Assembly (NCBI RefSeq): GCF_947502415.1
Contig: NZ_CANMZV010000005.1
Span: 203,566 to 267,565 of the forward strand
Source: an uncultured Photobacterium sp.
GTDB lineage: Bacteria > Pseudomonadota > Gammaproteobacteria > Enterobacterales > Vibrionaceae
Direction of reading: 5' to 3'
Length of the DNA: 64,000 bases
The notes under the pieces are model-generated. The model worked only from the letters and a program-made list of their open reading frames with translations, was not told the DNA's origin and searched no databases. The first letter of the stretch is position 1. The number at the start of each line of letters is the position of its first letter. A program made the position numbers and the translations under genes. Shown here in pieces: positions 1 through 9,810 of this stretch.

Positions 1-885
1 CAGCGGGCTTTTGATCCTCAAGAAGATGATGGTCACGAAGTTTCCTTACGTAGCGGGCGTAAGGTAAAATTGGCTATTTCAGCGTCCGATAGTGGACAGT
101 TGATTTTTATTACAGATATGACGGAAACTCGCCTGCTACAGTCGCGGATCAGTGAAATGCAGCGGTTGTCGTCATTGGGGAAAATGGTAGCGTCATTGGC
201 ACACCAAGTGCGTACTCCGCTATCGAGTGCAATGTTATATGCCTCTAATTTATCGTCACCGAACTTGAATTCTCAGACCCGAGAACGATTTCAAGCCAAA
301 TTAGTCGATCGCCTTCGTGATTTGGAAAAGCAGGTTAATGATATGCTGCTGTTTGCCAAAGGTGGGGATAATAAAGTTGTCGAGCTGTTTTCGATGGAGA
401 GCCTGCTCAATGAGCTGGAAAACATGGTCGAGGCAATGGTCGTGGCCAACCAGGTGGATTTCAGTATTGATTGCGATGATGAAAGCTTGGAGATTTTGGG
501 TAATCCCAATGCTTTGGCAAGCGCAATAAGTAACCTGATTACGAATGCAATCCAGATGGCTGGGAAGAAGTGTAAGGTTGCGGTTAATTGCCAGCTACAC
601 GACAAGGCGATTCATTTGTCGGTGCTGGATAATGGCCCGGGTATTGAACCTGAAATGCAGGTCAAGATCCTGGAACCTTTCTTTACGACAAGGCAGCAGG
701 GAACCGGGCTCGGTCTTGCTGTTGTACAAATGGTGGCTTCTGCCCATAAAGGGCGTTTGTTATTAGAATCCGAGCTAGGCAAAGGGGCGTGTTTTACATT
801 GACGCTTCCTTTGGCTGATACTCAGGCTTCCAAGCCTGAAACCGCCCAAAACGAGAACGAAGCAGCAATTGGAGAGTTACGATGA
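1..885 (+). CDS. flrB: Flagellar sensor histidine kinase FlrB (5' end outside window)
   Basis: The reading frame is open from base 1, so the start lies upstream and only the C-terminal 294 residues are seen. The first ~35 residues look like the end of a PAS-type sensor domain. A HisKA domain follows with the H-box AHQVRTP (phospho-accepting His at 202-204), then a HATPase domain with an N-box (NLITNAIQ), DNGPGIEP and TGLGLAVV. There is no transmembrane segment in this part, as expected for a cytosolic FlrB/FleS-type kinase. It should phosphorylate FlrC, whose gene overlaps its stop by 4 bp (ATGA). Identity rests on the domains and on the flrC-fliE neighbours. Confidence 0.93.
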   Translation, partial: QRAFDPQEDDGHEVSLRSGRKVKLAISASDSGQLIFITDMTETRLLQSRISEMQRLSSLGKMVASLAHQVRTPLSSAMLYASNLSSPNLNSQTRERFQAKLVDRLRDLEKQVNDMLLFAKGGDNKVVELFSMESLLNELENMVEAMVVANQVDFSIDCDDESLEILGNPNALASAISNLITNAIQMAGKKCKVAVNCQLHDKAIHLSVLDNGPGIEPEMQVKILEPFFTTRQQGTGLGLAVVQMVASAHKGRLLLESELGKGACFTLTLPLADTQASKPETAQNENEAAIGELR

Positions 886-2264
886 ATCAAAGCCGTGTAC
901 TAGTTGTTGAGGATGATGAAGGGCTACGCGAAGCTCTGGTCGATACCTTGGCATTGGCGGGTTATCAGTGGCTTGAGGCAGAAAGTGCTGAACAAGCCTT
1001 ATTGTTGTTGAAATCTGAACCTGTCGACATTGTTGTTTCCGATGTGCAGATGGCTGGTATGGACGGTCTTGGATTGTTGCGTAGTATCAAGCAGCACTGG
1101 CCTAAGTTGCCAGTATTGTTGATGACAGCTTATGCTAATATCGAGGGTGCGGTATCGGCAATGAAAGATGGTGCGATTGACTATATGGCTAAGCCTTTTG
1201 CACCGGAAGTGTTATTGAATATGGTGAGTCGCTATGCGCCGGTTAAGAACGTGTCGGGGCGTGCGATCGTCGCGGATGAAAAATCACTCAAGTTGTTGGC
1301 GCTGGCAGAGAAAGTGGCCAAGACGGATGCCAGTGTGATGGTTCTGGGGCCAAGTGGTTCGGGTAAGGAAGTGATGTCTCGTTACATTCACGAACACTCC
1401 CACCGCAGTGATGGCCCGTTTATCGCCATTAACTGTGCTGCTATTCCAGATAATATGCTCGAAGCGACTTTGTTCGGTTATGAGAAAGGAGCGTTTACCG
1501 GGGCTGTTCAGGCGTGTCCGGGTAAGTTTGAGCAGGCGCAGGGTGGTACGATTTTGCTTGATGAAATCAGCGAGATGGATCTGAGCCTTCAGGCTAAGCT
1601 GCTGCGAGTGTTGCAGGAACGTGAAGTTGAACGTTTAGGCAGTCGTAAGAGTATTAAGTTGGATGTGCGGGTACTGGCAACCAGTAACCGTGACCTGAAG
1701 CAGTATGTGGCTGAAGGGCATTTTCGTGAAGATTTGTATTACCGCCTGAATGTATTTCCGTTAGTATGGCCTGCATTGGCCGAGCGAAAGGGTGATATTG
1801 CACCTCTGGCCACTTACCTGACAGAGCGACATTGCGTGAAGCAGGGATTGCCGATGCCAAAAATCAGTCAGTCGGCATTAATGAAGCTGCAACAGTATGC
1901 ATGGCCGGGTAATGTCCGCGAGCTAGATAATGTGATTCAACGGGCACTGATCCTTTGTGATGGCAATAGCATTGAAAATGACCACATTTTGCTTGAAGGG
2001 CTGGACTGGCTGGATGCACAAAGCCTGCAAAGCGCGGTGGAATCGACAGCCATGGCACCGGTTATTGAGCCCGTTCAGGTATCGCCATCATTGGCAGGCT
2101 TGGGGAACGAGCTGCGTGAGCAGGAATTTGCCATTATCTTGGAGACCATCCGAGCTTGTGACGGGCGCCGGAAAGATGTCGCTGATAAGTTGGGCATTAG
2201 CCCGCGAACCCTTCGCTATAAATTGGCGAAAATGCGTGATACTGGAATTGACATCCCAGTTTAG
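882..2264 (+). CDS. flrC: Sigma54-dependent flagellar response regulator FlrC
   Basis: 460 aa. The N-terminal receiver domain carries the acidic pair VEDD and a phosphorylatable Asp54 (VSDVQM). The central AAA+ sigma54-activator domain has a Walker A (GPSGSGKE, ~156-163) and the sigma54-contact loop GAFTGA (~203-208). The C-terminal Fis-type helix-turn-helix is at ~430-455. In Vibrio this protein, phosphorylated by FlrB, turns on sigma54 flagellar promoters. The ATG overlaps the flrB stop, so the two are translationally coupled. A sigma54-type promoter lies just downstream, before fliE. Confidence 0.97.
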   Translation: MNQSRVLVVEDDEGLREALVDTLALAGYQWLEAESAEQALLLLKSEPVDIVVSDVQMAGMDGLGLLRSIKQHWPKLPVLLMTAYANIEGAVSAMKDGAIDYMAKPFAPEVLLNMVSRYAPVKNVSGRAIVADEKSLKLLALAEKVAKTDASVMVLGPSGSGKEVMSRYIHEHSHRSDGPFIAINCAAIPDNMLEATLFGYEKGAFTGAVQACPGKFEQAQGGTILLDEISEMDLSLQAKLLRVLQEREVERLGSRKSIKLDVRVLATSNRDLKQYVAEGHFREDLYYRLNVFPLVWPALAERKGDIAPLATYLTERHCVKQGLPMPKISQSALMKLQQYAWPGNVRELDNVIQRALILCDGNSIENDHILLEGLDWLDAQSLQSAVESTAMAPVIEPVQVSPSLAGLGNELREQEFAIILETIRACDGRRKDVADKLGISPRTLRYKLAKMRDTGIDIPV

Positions 2265-2301
2265 GGTGATATTTCTATTTTTTGGCTTTTTTTAGCTAAG
2301 T

Positions 2302-2317
2302 TGGCGTTAAGCTTGCT
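2302..2317 (+). promoter_or_regulatory. Sigma54 (-24/-12) promoter for fliE operon
   Basis: TGGCGT-N5-TTGCT matches the sigma54 consensus TGGCAC-N5-TTGCW with exact GG-to-GC spacing. It lies ~87 bp before the fliE ATG and just after flrC. Flagellar operons of this class in Vibrio use sigma54 with FlrA or FlrC; which activator acts here cannot be read from the sequence. Confidence 0.8.
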
Positions 2318-2403
2318 AGTAACAGTACAAAAGTATCTCAAACGAATAAAAAACGTCACTATATTAACCAAAGTGACAATCATTTGACTGTGTGGGGAAG
2401 AGA

Positions 2404-2715
2404 ATGAAAGTCAACGGACTACAAGCCGAAATGCAGGCATTGAAATTGGAAGCTCAGAGCAGTTCACGTCCGGCAACTGGCCAGCAGGTCAGTGCGGATT
2501 TTGGGGCGGCACTGGGTAATGCCATAAAAACAGTAAATAACCTTCAGTCTGCGTCGAGTGACCTGGCAACCCGCTTTGATCAGGGAGACCGCAACGTAAC
2601 TTTGTCTGACGTGATGATTGCCCGTAACAAATCCAGCGTAGCTTTTGATGCGACCGTACAAGTACGTAATAAGATGGTCGAAGCGTACAAAGAATTAATG
2701 AATATGCCAGTGTAA
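2404..2715 (+). CDS. fliE: Flagellar hook-basal body protein FliE
   Basis: 103 aa, the usual size for FliE, which joins the MS ring to the proximal rod. The C-terminal half holds the family signature (SDVMIARNKSSVAFDATVQV) and ends with a conserved helix reaching the stop. I chose the ATG at 2404 because GGGGAAG sits about 5 bases before it; an upstream in-frame GTG at 2392 would add four residues and has no ribosome site. First gene of the fliEFGHIJ run, behind a sigma54 promoter. Confidence 0.95.
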   Translation: MKVNGLQAEMQALKLEAQSSSRPATGQQVSADFGAALGNAIKTVNNLQSASSDLATRFDQGDRNVTLSDVMIARNKSSVAFDATVQVRNKMVEAYKELMNMPV

Positions 2716-2730
2716 TTCAGGAAATAGTCA

Positions 2731-4476
2731 GTGTCGGAACCATCTTCAAACAACGAGTTAGCAGTTGCTGGTAATGCCCCGGCTCCGGTTGTCACAGACA
2801 CCGAGTTGGAACTACAAGACCTTGATACAGAAGAGAAGAGTGCCACGCGTGTCGATAGCATGCTGGGCAATCTTGATTTGCTGCGCCAGGTCATTCTGGT
2901 GCTCTCTGTTGCGATCTGTGTAGCATTGATTGTGCTGGTCGTCGCCTGGCTAAAAGAGCCGGAGATGCGTCCTCTTGGTACTTTCGAAACAGAAGAGCTG
3001 ATCCCTATCCTTGATCATTTTGATCAGAAAAAAATCGAGTACACCCTGGATGGCAATACGATTCGTGTTCCCGCCGATGTGTTTTCATCCGTCAAACTCG
3101 AAATGACCCGCGCTGGTCTGAATAACAGTGTGGAAGAAGGCGATGATATCCTGCTGAAAGATATGGGATTCGGTGTATCCCAGCGTCTGGAACGAGAGCG
3201 TCTTAAGTTAAGCCGTGAGCGCCAGTTGGCGAGGGCTATTGAGCAAATTCGCCAGGTTCGTAAGGCGCAGGTCCTGTTGGCAATTCCTAAGCAAAGTGTT
3301 TTTGTTCGCCATAACCAGCAGGCGTCGGCAACAGTTTTTTTGACCTTGGGAACTAATGGTTCTCTGGGGCAGCAGGAAGTTGACTCGATTGTTGATATGG
3401 TTGCAACGGCGGTGCCAGGCCTCAGACCGACCCGGGTAACCGTAACAGACCAGCATGGCCGTTTGCTAAGCTCAGGTACCGAAGACCCGAGTGCGGCGGC
3501 ACAGCGCAAAGAATATGAGCTTGAGCGGAAGCAGGAACAAGCTCTACGTGAGAAAATTGACGCAATTTTGATTCCAGTTCTGGGATTGGGTAACTATACC
3601 TCCCAAGTTGATGTGTCGATGGATTTCAGTGCGGTTGAAGAGACGCAAAAGCAATATGACCCGGCGACTCCGTCAACCCGAAGTGAATATACACTGGAAG
3701 ATTATAACAATGGCAACATTGTTGCCGGTATTCCTGGTGCTCTAAGTAACCAGCCACCGGCTGATTCATCGATTCCGCAAGATATTGCTGACTTGCAATC
3801 GGGCAAAGGCTCAAACAATGGTTCAGTTCATCGTGAGGCGACTCGTAATTTTGAGCTTGATACCAAAATTCGTCATAAGCGTGCACAAACCGGTGTTATT
3901 AGCCGCCAAACCGTATCGGTTGCAATTGACTACAAGCAAGTGGTTAACCCGGAAACTGGCGAAATCACCCGAGTCCCGGTAAGTGAAGCTGAGCTAGCCA
4001 AAATTAGTCGTCTTCTAAAGGGCGGCGTGGGTTTCTCTAATGGCCGTGGTGATTTATTAGAAGTTATTTCTGTTCCGTTCGCAGTGCCAGAACAAGAACA
4101 GATTGCCGATTTACCTATCTGGGAACACCCGAACTTTGATACTTGGGTTCGCTGGTTGGCTGCGGCATTGGTTATTATTGTTGTTATGCTGGTGTTGGTT
4201 CGTCCGGCGATGCGCAAGTTGCTTTATCCGAACCAGGCGGCAGATGGTACGCCATTGGATGAAAATGGTTTGCCGATCCTTGCTGATGGTGAAGATGGTA
4301 TTGATCTTATTGGTGCGGAACTTGATGGCGCTGATGTCCTTGAACTTAGCAGTAGCTTGAACCTACCTAATCTGCATAAAGATGAAGATCTACTTAAAGC
4401 CGTTAGGGCTCTGGTAGCAAATGAACCGGATCTGGCTGCGCAGGTCGTGAAAACTTGGATGAGTGAAGATGGCTAA
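2731..4476 (+). CDS. fliF: Flagellar MS-ring protein FliF
   Basis: 581 aa with a GTG start, AGGA about 8 bases upstream. FliF builds the MS ring in the inner membrane, the base on which the C-ring and export gate assemble. A first membrane segment lies at ~52-76, followed by the YscJ/FliF ring-building domain (QRLERERLKLSRERQLARAI...). A second membrane segment is near 472-490, and the acidic C-terminal tail ends in the FliG-binding helix (ANEPDLAAQVVKTWM). The end overlaps fliG, which suggests coupled translation of these directly interacting partners. Confidence 0.97.
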   Translation: MSEPSSNNELAVAGNAPAPVVTDTELELQDLDTEEKSATRVDSMLGNLDLLRQVILVLSVAICVALIVLVVAWLKEPEMRPLGTFETEELIPILDHFDQKKIEYTLDGNTIRVPADVFSSVKLEMTRAGLNNSVEEGDDILLKDMGFGVSQRLERERLKLSRERQLARAIEQIRQVRKAQVLLAIPKQSVFVRHNQQASATVFLTLGTNGSLGQQEVDSIVDMVATAVPGLRPTRVTVTDQHGRLLSSGTEDPSAAAQRKEYELERKQEQALREKIDAILIPVLGLGNYTSQVDVSMDFSAVEETQKQYDPATPSTRSEYTLEDYNNGNIVAGIPGALSNQPPADSSIPQDIADLQSGKGSNNGSVHREATRNFELDTKIRHKRAQTGVISRQTVSVAIDYKQVVNPETGEITRVPVSEAELAKISRLLKGGVGFSNGRGDLLEVISVPFAVPEQEQIADLPIWEHPNFDTWVRWLAAALVIIVVMLVLVRPAMRKLLYPNQAADGTPLDENGLPILADGEDGIDLIGAELDGADVLELSSSLNLPNLHKDEDLLKAVRALVANEPDLAAQVVKTWMSEDG

Positions 4477-5509
4477 CGAAGTCGAAACCACAGAAGAAAA
4501 AAAGTTTGATCTCTCGACACTAACTGGGGCTGATAAGGCCGCGATTTTGTTGCTTAGTCTGAGTGAGCAGGATGCGGCAAGTATCATCCGTCACTTGGAT
4601 CCTAAACAGGTTCAGCGCGTTGGTGGTGTAATGGCTTCGATGGCTGATCTGAGCCAGGAAAAAGTATCTGCGGTTCACCGCCACTTTTTAGAAGATATCC
4701 AGAAATACACCTGTATCGGTATGGGCAGTGAAGACTTTGTCCGTAATGCGTTGGTGGCGGCATTGGGTGAAGATAAGGCGAGCAACCTGGTTGATCAGAT
4801 CCTCATGGGAAGTGGTTCTCGTGGTCTGGATTCACTGAAATGGATGGATCCGCGTCAGGTGGCTAGCATTATTCTTAACGAACACCCACAGATCCAGACT
4901 ATCGTGCTGTCTTACCTTGAACCAGAGCAATCGGCTGAGATCCTGGCACAGTTCCCAGAACGCGTACGTCTTGACTTGATGATGCGTATCGCCAACCTTG
5001 AAGAAGTTCAGCCAGCAGCACTCCATGAACTGAATGACATTATGGAGAAACAGTTTGCTGGTCAGGCTGGTGCTCAGGCTGCGAAGATCGGTGGTACGAA
5101 GGCTGCGGCAGAAATTATGAACTACCTCGACAATAACATCGAAGGTCTGCTGATGGATCAGATCCGTGAAAGTGATGAAGATATGGCAACACAGATTGAA
5201 GATCTGATGTTTGTATTTGATAACCTGGCGGAAGTGGACGATCGTGGCATCCAGACCTTGCTGCGTGATATACCGCAGGAGCAGTTGCAAAAAGCCCTTA
5301 AGGGAGCTGATGATATGCTGCGTGATAAACTTTTCCGTAATATGTCGAAACGTGCGGCTGAAATGCTGAAGGATGATTTGGATGCAATGGGACCAATTCG
5401 TGTTGCCGATGTGGAAGCAGCCCAGAAAGAAATTCTGTCAATTGCCCGTCGTTTGTCTGATTCCGGTGAGTTAATGCTGTCTGGAGGTGGTGCTGATGAG
5501 TTCTTGTAA
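4469..5509 (+). CDS. fliG: Flagellar motor switch protein FliG
   Basis: 346 aa. FliG is the torque-bearing switch protein that contacts FliF, FliM and the stators. The N-terminal part has the family start (FDLSTLTGADKAAILLLSL), the middle has the EHPQ motif (NEHPQIQTIVLSYL), and the C-terminal domain carries charged torque residues (DDRGIQTLLRDI). I take ATG 4469, which gives the MANEVE start usual in Vibrio and overlaps fliF by 8 bp; a GTG at 4463 would add two residues. Confidence 0.96.
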   Translation: MANEVETTEEKKFDLSTLTGADKAAILLLSLSEQDAASIIRHLDPKQVQRVGGVMASMADLSQEKVSAVHRHFLEDIQKYTCIGMGSEDFVRNALVAALGEDKASNLVDQILMGSGSRGLDSLKWMDPRQVASIILNEHPQIQTIVLSYLEPEQSAEILAQFPERVRLDLMMRIANLEEVQPAALHELNDIMEKQFAGQAGAQAAKIGGTKAAAEIMNYLDNNIEGLLMDQIRESDEDMATQIEDLMFVFDNLAEVDDRGIQTLLRDIPQEQLQKALKGADDMLRDKLFRNMSKRAAEMLKDDLDAMGPIRVADVEAAQKEILSIARRLSDSGELMLSGGGADEFL

Positions 5510-5541
5510 TACTTTTCAGAGTAACGTAATAAGGGCAAATT

Positions 5542-6345
5542 ATGTCTTTTGAGCGCCGTCGTGGTTTCCTGCGCGTCGCTGAGCATCAGGCGCAGGAGCT
5601 TGAGCGTTGGGATTACCCGGATTATGACGACGATCATAATGCGCCTGTTGATAATGCCATTAACTATGACCCGCATTGGCAGCCAGATCTTCCCGAAGAG
5701 GAGGAAGAGCAGGGCCCGCCACCGCTGACAGCCGCCGACTTGGAAGATATTCGTCATTCTGCTTATGAGGAAGGCCTTGCCGAAGGGCGGACAGCCGGTC
5801 ATGCTGAAGGTTATGAGGCCGGTAAAATCGAGGGCCTTGAAGTCGGTCAGAAAGACGGGCTGGAACAGGGGCTGCAGCAGGGTTTGGAACAGGGGCAGAC
5901 ACAAATTAGTGAGCAAGTTGGCTATCTGACCCAGTTAATTGAAAAGCTGGCCGCCCCCCAGCAACAGCTTGACAGTGACGTTGAAAGTCAAGTTCTGGGT
6001 TTGGTTACAAGCCTGACGCGAGAGCTTATTCGGGTGGAAGTACAAACCAATCCTCACGTTATTCTGAATACGATCCGTGAAGTGATTGGTGCGTTGCCGG
6101 TTGCTGACCGACAAACCCAGATCAACCTGCATCCGGAAGACCTTGCTTTGGTCAAAGAAGCTTATGGTGAAGAAAATCTGGCTGAAAGAAAGTGGAATTT
6201 GCAAGCTGAGCCGTCGCTGAATCGCGGTGACTTACAGGTTCAATCCGGTGACTCCAGTATTGATTATTTTATCGAAGACCGTATCCGTCATTTATTACAA
6301 CAATTTAGTGGGGCGAATAGCCAGCAGACCAACGGAGGGCTGTAA
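5542..6345 (+). CDS. fliH: Flagellar export ATPase regulator FliH
   Basis: 267 aa. FliH forms a stalk that holds and controls the FliI ATPase at the C-ring. The start ([11 protein letters not shown]) resembles Vibrio FliH. An acidic stretch is followed at ~75-125 by a run of small-residue repeats of the GxxxG type ([20 protein letters not shown]...), a known FliH helix-packing feature. The C-terminal domain is FliH/VATPase-E-like. The stop and the fliI start share one base (TAATG). Confidence 0.93.
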   Translation: MSFERRRGFLRVAEHQAQELERWDYPDYDDDHNAPVDNAINYDPHWQPDLPEEEEEQGPPPLTAADLEDIRHSAYEEGLAEGRTAGHAEGYEAGKIEGLEVGQKDGLEQGLQQGLEQGQTQISEQVGYLTQLIEKLAAPQQQLDSDVESQVLGLVTSLTRELIRVEVQTNPHVILNTIREVIGALPVADRQTQINLHPEDLALVKEAYGEENLAERKWNLQAEPSLNRGDLQVQSGDSSIDYFIEDRIRHLLQQFSGANSQQTNGGL

Positions 6346-7670
6346 TGTCTACAACCCTGGCTGAGCGCCTTTCTCGCTATCAAACTCAAAACCTTTCTTC
6401 TCGTCCGGTAGCATCTGGACGCTTGGTTCGTGTTATCGGCCTGACTCTTGAAGCTGTTGGTTGCCGGGCGCCGGTTGGAAGCCAGTGCCGCGTAGAAACC
6501 GTTAATGGTGATATTGAAGCTGAAGTGATTGGCTTCTCTGGTGAAACTCTTTACCTGATGCCCAGTGAATCTGTGACCGGTATTATGCCTGGTGCCAAGG
6601 TGACACCTCTGATGCATGATAGTGGCCTTCCTGTTGGCCCTGAATTGTTGGGACGGGTTATTGATGGTGTCGGAAATCCGCTTGATGGCATGGGTGAGAT
6701 TTATACTGCCAACCGCGCTTCGTTCAATGCCGAACCCATTAACCCTCTGGCCAGAAAGCCAATTAAAGAGCCACTTGATGTAGGTCTGAAGGCTATTAAC
6801 GGTTTGTTGAGTGTAGGTAAGGGACAGCGTATCGGGTTGTTTGCCGGATCCGGTGTCGGTAAGTCGGTCACATTGGGGATGATGACTCGGGGAACTACAG
6901 CCCAAGTGGTTGTCGTTGGGTTGATCGGTGAGCGTGGACGAGAAGTTAAAGAGTTTATCGACGAGATTTTGGGGGAGGAAGGACGCCAGCGTGCTGTTGT
7001 GGTGGCTGCGCCAGCCGATGCCTCGCCATTGATGCGCCTGAAAGGGTGCCAGACATCGCTGACCATTGCCGAATATTTCCGTGATCAGGGGTTGGATGTT
7101 TTGCTTCTGATGGATTCGTTGACCCGTTTTGCTCAAGCCCAACGTGAAATCGCCTTGTCAGTTGGTGAGCCGCCTGCGACTAAGGGCTATCCGCCCTCTG
7201 TATTTGCTAAGCTGCCAGCATTGGTTGAGCGTGCTGGTAACGGTGGGGAACACCAAGGCTCGATTACTGCTTTCTTTACCGTTCTGACCGAAGGGGATGA
7301 CTTACAGGATCCGATTGCTGATGCCTCGCGGGCGATTCTGGATGGCCATATTGTTCTTTCCCGTGAAATGGCAGATGCGGGTCACTATCCGGCGATTGAT
7401 GTTGAACGTTCTGTCAGCCGTGTAATGCCGGCGATTGTCAGTGAAGAACATATGCTGATGTCCAAAGCGGTTCGCCAGATCTTGTCGATATGTCGTAAGA
7501 ACCAGGATTTGGTATCGATAGGTGCTTATAAGCCGGGTACGGATCCGACTATTGATCAGGCTTTTACCTTTAAGCCTAAGTTGGATACCTATTTACAGCA
7601 GGCGATGAAAGAATCGGTACCGTATGACATGTGTGTGAACATGTTACGTTCGGTTTTAGGTGGTAATTAA
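6345..7670 (+). CDS. fliI: Flagellum-specific type III export ATPase FliI
   Basis: 441 aa, of the F1-beta-like ATPase family that energises flagellar protein export. The Walker A loop GSGVGKS is at ~168-174 and the Walker B strand ([17 protein letters not shown]) lies about 90 residues later, followed by the family motif [15 protein letters not shown]. The C-terminus is of normal length. Coupled to fliH by a 1-bp overlap. Confidence 0.97.
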   Translation: MSTTLAERLSRYQTQNLSSRPVASGRLVRVIGLTLEAVGCRAPVGSQCRVETVNGDIEAEVIGFSGETLYLMPSESVTGIMPGAKVTPLMHDSGLPVGPELLGRVIDGVGNPLDGMGEIYTANRASFNAEPINPLARKPIKEPLDVGLKAINGLLSVGKGQRIGLFAGSGVGKSVTLGMMTRGTTAQVVVVGLIGERGREVKEFIDEILGEEGRQRAVVVAAPADASPLMRLKGCQTSLTIAEYFRDQGLDVLLLMDSLTRFAQAQREIALSVGEPPATKGYPPSVFAKLPALVERAGNGGEHQGSITAFFTVLTEGDDLQDPIADASRAILDGHIVLSREMADAGHYPAIDVERSVSRVMPAIVSEEHMLMSKAVRQILSICRKNQDLVSIGAYKPGTDPTIDQAFTFKPKLDTYLQQAMKESVPYDMCVNMLRSVLGGN

Positions 7671-7747
7671 AACTAAACTGAGCTTTTTCTTTTTTGTGGA
7701 TAGGTCAGACTTTTATTTAGCTAGGTAAACAAGCAACCGGAGCAACA

Positions 7748-8191
7748 ATGGCAGATAGCGCATTAGAGCTGATACTGGAACGTGCCAAAGATGACGAGCA
7801 CAAGGCCTCGCTTGCACTCAATAATGCTCGCATTGAACGAGATACCTATTACCAGCAGCTTCAGCAGATTGAGCAATACCGGTTGGATTATTGCCAGCAA
7901 TTAACGGCCAGGGGGCTGGACGGGCTGAGTGCCAGTTCATACAACCATTTACAGAAGTTTCTCGGCCAGTTGGATGAGACGCTGGTTAAGCAGAAAGAGG
8001 CTGGCGGACAGTTCGAGCAGCAAGTCGAACAGTGTAGCGAGTTCTGGAATGAAATGCGGAAAAAGCGTCAGTCAATAGAGTGGCTGCAGGAAAAGAAACA
8101 GGCAGAGCGTCAGGCACTGCGTGACAAGCAAGAGCAGACAATGATGGACGAGTTTGCGACTTTGCAGTTTGCCCGTAAGCTACGTCGATAA
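7748..8191 (+). CDS. fliJ: Flagellar export chaperone FliJ
   Basis: 147 aa, almost wholly alpha-helical coiled coil rich in Gln, Glu, Lys and Arg (ERAKDDEHKASLALNNA..., EWLQEKKQAERQALRDKQEQ), as expected for FliJ, which works with FliI and FlhA in export. Position after fliI and size both fit. Last gene of the fliE operon: an 80-bp gap with a new sigma54 promoter follows. Confidence 0.92.
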   Translation: MADSALELILERAKDDEHKASLALNNARIERDTYYQQLQQIEQYRLDYCQQLTARGLDGLSASSYNHLQKFLGQLDETLVKQKEAGGQFEQQVEQCSEFWNEMRKKRQSIEWLQEKKQAERQALRDKQEQTMMDEFATLQFARKLRR

Positions 8192-8216
8192 GATGAACAA
8201 AATACTTTTCTTGTGA

Positions 8217-8232
8217 TGGTGTGATTTTTGCA
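8217..8232 (+). promoter_or_regulatory. Sigma54 (-24/-12) promoter for fliK operon
   Basis: TGGTGT-N5-TTGCA fits the sigma54 consensus with the invariant GG and GC at the right spacing. It lies in the fliJ-fliK gap, ~39 bp before the fliK ATG, and splits the export/switch genes into two transcription units. Confidence 0.72.
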
Positions 8233-8270
8233 TCTATAGCTGTAATGTTACTCTAATATAAAGAGCCTTT

Positions 8271-9755
8271 ATGTTTTCATCTCGCTTATTGACTTCTGAT
8301 ACCGCATCGCCAGCTCCGGTCAAAAACGGAAGCGCAAAAGCCAGTTCTGCTTTGTCACCGGAAGCCAGCAGTATAAAAAATAAAGACGCTGGTAGCTTTG
8401 CTGAAGAATTTCAGGCTACCGCAGGCAGTAAACCAAAAGCGGATAAGGTTAAGGCAACTGAAGCAGCTTCTGATGTAGATGAAGCATCCGGCAAAAGCCA
8501 GATGCCTGGTGAACAGAATGGACAAAACTCAATCAGCCAATCTGATAAGAGTGATTCCGAGCTTGATTCGTCAAAAAAGCAACAGATAATGAGTGATGGT
8601 GAAGAAGTGCTTAACCGTTTGTCGGCATCGAACAAGCAGTTGGCGCAGTCAGCTACAAGTTCATCTGCAGGCAAAGATTTGCCGCCGGAAGAGGCAATAT
8701 CATCACAAGATAATGAACAACCTTTGGCCAATATTAAACAAACTGGCGATGAGACAACGGAAAAATTTGCCCCCGGCTTGAACCAGGAGCAACTGGCTAA
8801 GGTATTTGCCGCCCCACTTTCTAAAGAAGCCGGTAATATTGAGAAGGTGTCGGAGGATGAGGTTGATAGTGATGAGGCTATTGCGCCGATTTTTGTTCTT
8901 GGAACGGCGGCTTCAGCTGTTGCTGCTGAAGTTAAGAACATGCAGCAGGCTTCGCAGCAATCTGGAGATTTGCTGCAATCGGCAGGGAACAAAGCGGCTG
9001 AGTTGAATCTGCAGCAACAACAAGCATTGGCAGATACAGCAGATATGAAAGGAAAGCTGGAGAGTGTTTTTGCCACAAGTGCATTAGCGACAGCAAATGC
9101 CGGTCAGCCGCAATTTTCTGATGCTGAAGCCAGTATTGCTGATTTGGCTACGGGTTCAGCAGCCATGGCCGCAGCTCTTGAGGCTGGCGGTGCTGATAAT
9201 GGTGGCGCTGAGGCGAAATCAGATATTAGCCATACATTGTCAGGGCTGACAACATCGCAGGGCCAGACATTAGCTCAAGCTCGTGCGGAGGCAGCACAAA
9301 CGGCGCAGGCACAGAGTCCGCTACAGCTGAGTAAAGAGCAGGCGGGAGATGAGCTTGCTGAACGTGTGCAGATGATGATGTCGAAAAACCTTAAGCATGT
9401 TGATATTCGTCTCGATCCGCCGGAGTTGGGTAAATTACAAATTAAATTATCGTTGAACCAGGATCAGGCTTCGGTTCAGTTTACTGTCGGTAATCAGCAA
9501 ACGCGAGATTTGGTTGAACAGGCTATGCCGCGGTTGCGAGAGTTACTGAACCAGCAAGGGTTGCAACTAGCTCAGAGTTCCGTGCAGCAGGATAATGCGA
9601 GGCAGTCGAATCAGCATGCTCAGGGACAGCAAAATGGTCGTGGTGGCCAATCAGGTAGCGGTTCTGCTCATCAAGGTGAAGCTGAACTCGGAAGTGCTGA
9701 ACCTATCGATATGTACGTGAGTCAGTCATCTGATCGCGTTGATTATTATGCATAA
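8271..9755 (+). CDS. fliK: Flagellar hook-length control protein FliK
   Basis: 494 aa. The first ~350 residues are low-complexity, rich in Ser, Ala, Gln and Glu, as usual for the FliK ruler region. The C-terminal hook domain (~355-440) is recognisable: AERVQMMMSKNLKHVDIRLD, PPELGKLQIKLSL, then VEQAMPRLRELLNQQGLQL. This domain signals FlhB to switch export from hook to filament proteins. The Gln/Gly-rich tail is variable. First gene behind the sigma54 promoter at 8217. Confidence 0.93.
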   Translation: MFSSRLLTSDTASPAPVKNGSAKASSALSPEASSIKNKDAGSFAEEFQATAGSKPKADKVKATEAASDVDEASGKSQMPGEQNGQNSISQSDKSDSELDSSKKQQIMSDGEEVLNRLSASNKQLAQSATSSSAGKDLPPEEAISSQDNEQPLANIKQTGDETTEKFAPGLNQEQLAKVFAAPLSKEAGNIEKVSEDEVDSDEAIAPIFVLGTAASAVAAEVKNMQQASQQSGDLLQSAGNKAAELNLQQQQALADTADMKGKLESVFATSALATANAGQPQFSDAEASIADLATGSAAMAAALEAGGADNGGAEAKSDISHTLSGLTTSQGQTLAQARAEAAQTAQAQSPLQLSKEQAGDELAERVQMMMSKNLKHVDIRLDPPELGKLQIKLSLNQDQASVQFTVGNQQTRDLVEQAMPRLRELLNQQGLQLAQSSVQQDNARQSNQHAQGQQNGRGGQSGSGSAHQGEAELGSAEPIDMYVSQSSDRVDYYA

Positions 9756-9810
9756 AGACAATAGCTCAACCAGGATTGTCAAAAAGAATAACTAAAGGAA
9801 CATAAATATT

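Noticed and set aside
5158..5916. Minus-strand 252-aa ORF across fliG/fliH
   Set aside because: Lies opposite two firmly identified genes and has no family features.
6288..7142. Minus-strand 284-aa ORF opposite fliI
   Set aside because: Shadow of fliI; composition is that of an antisense frame.
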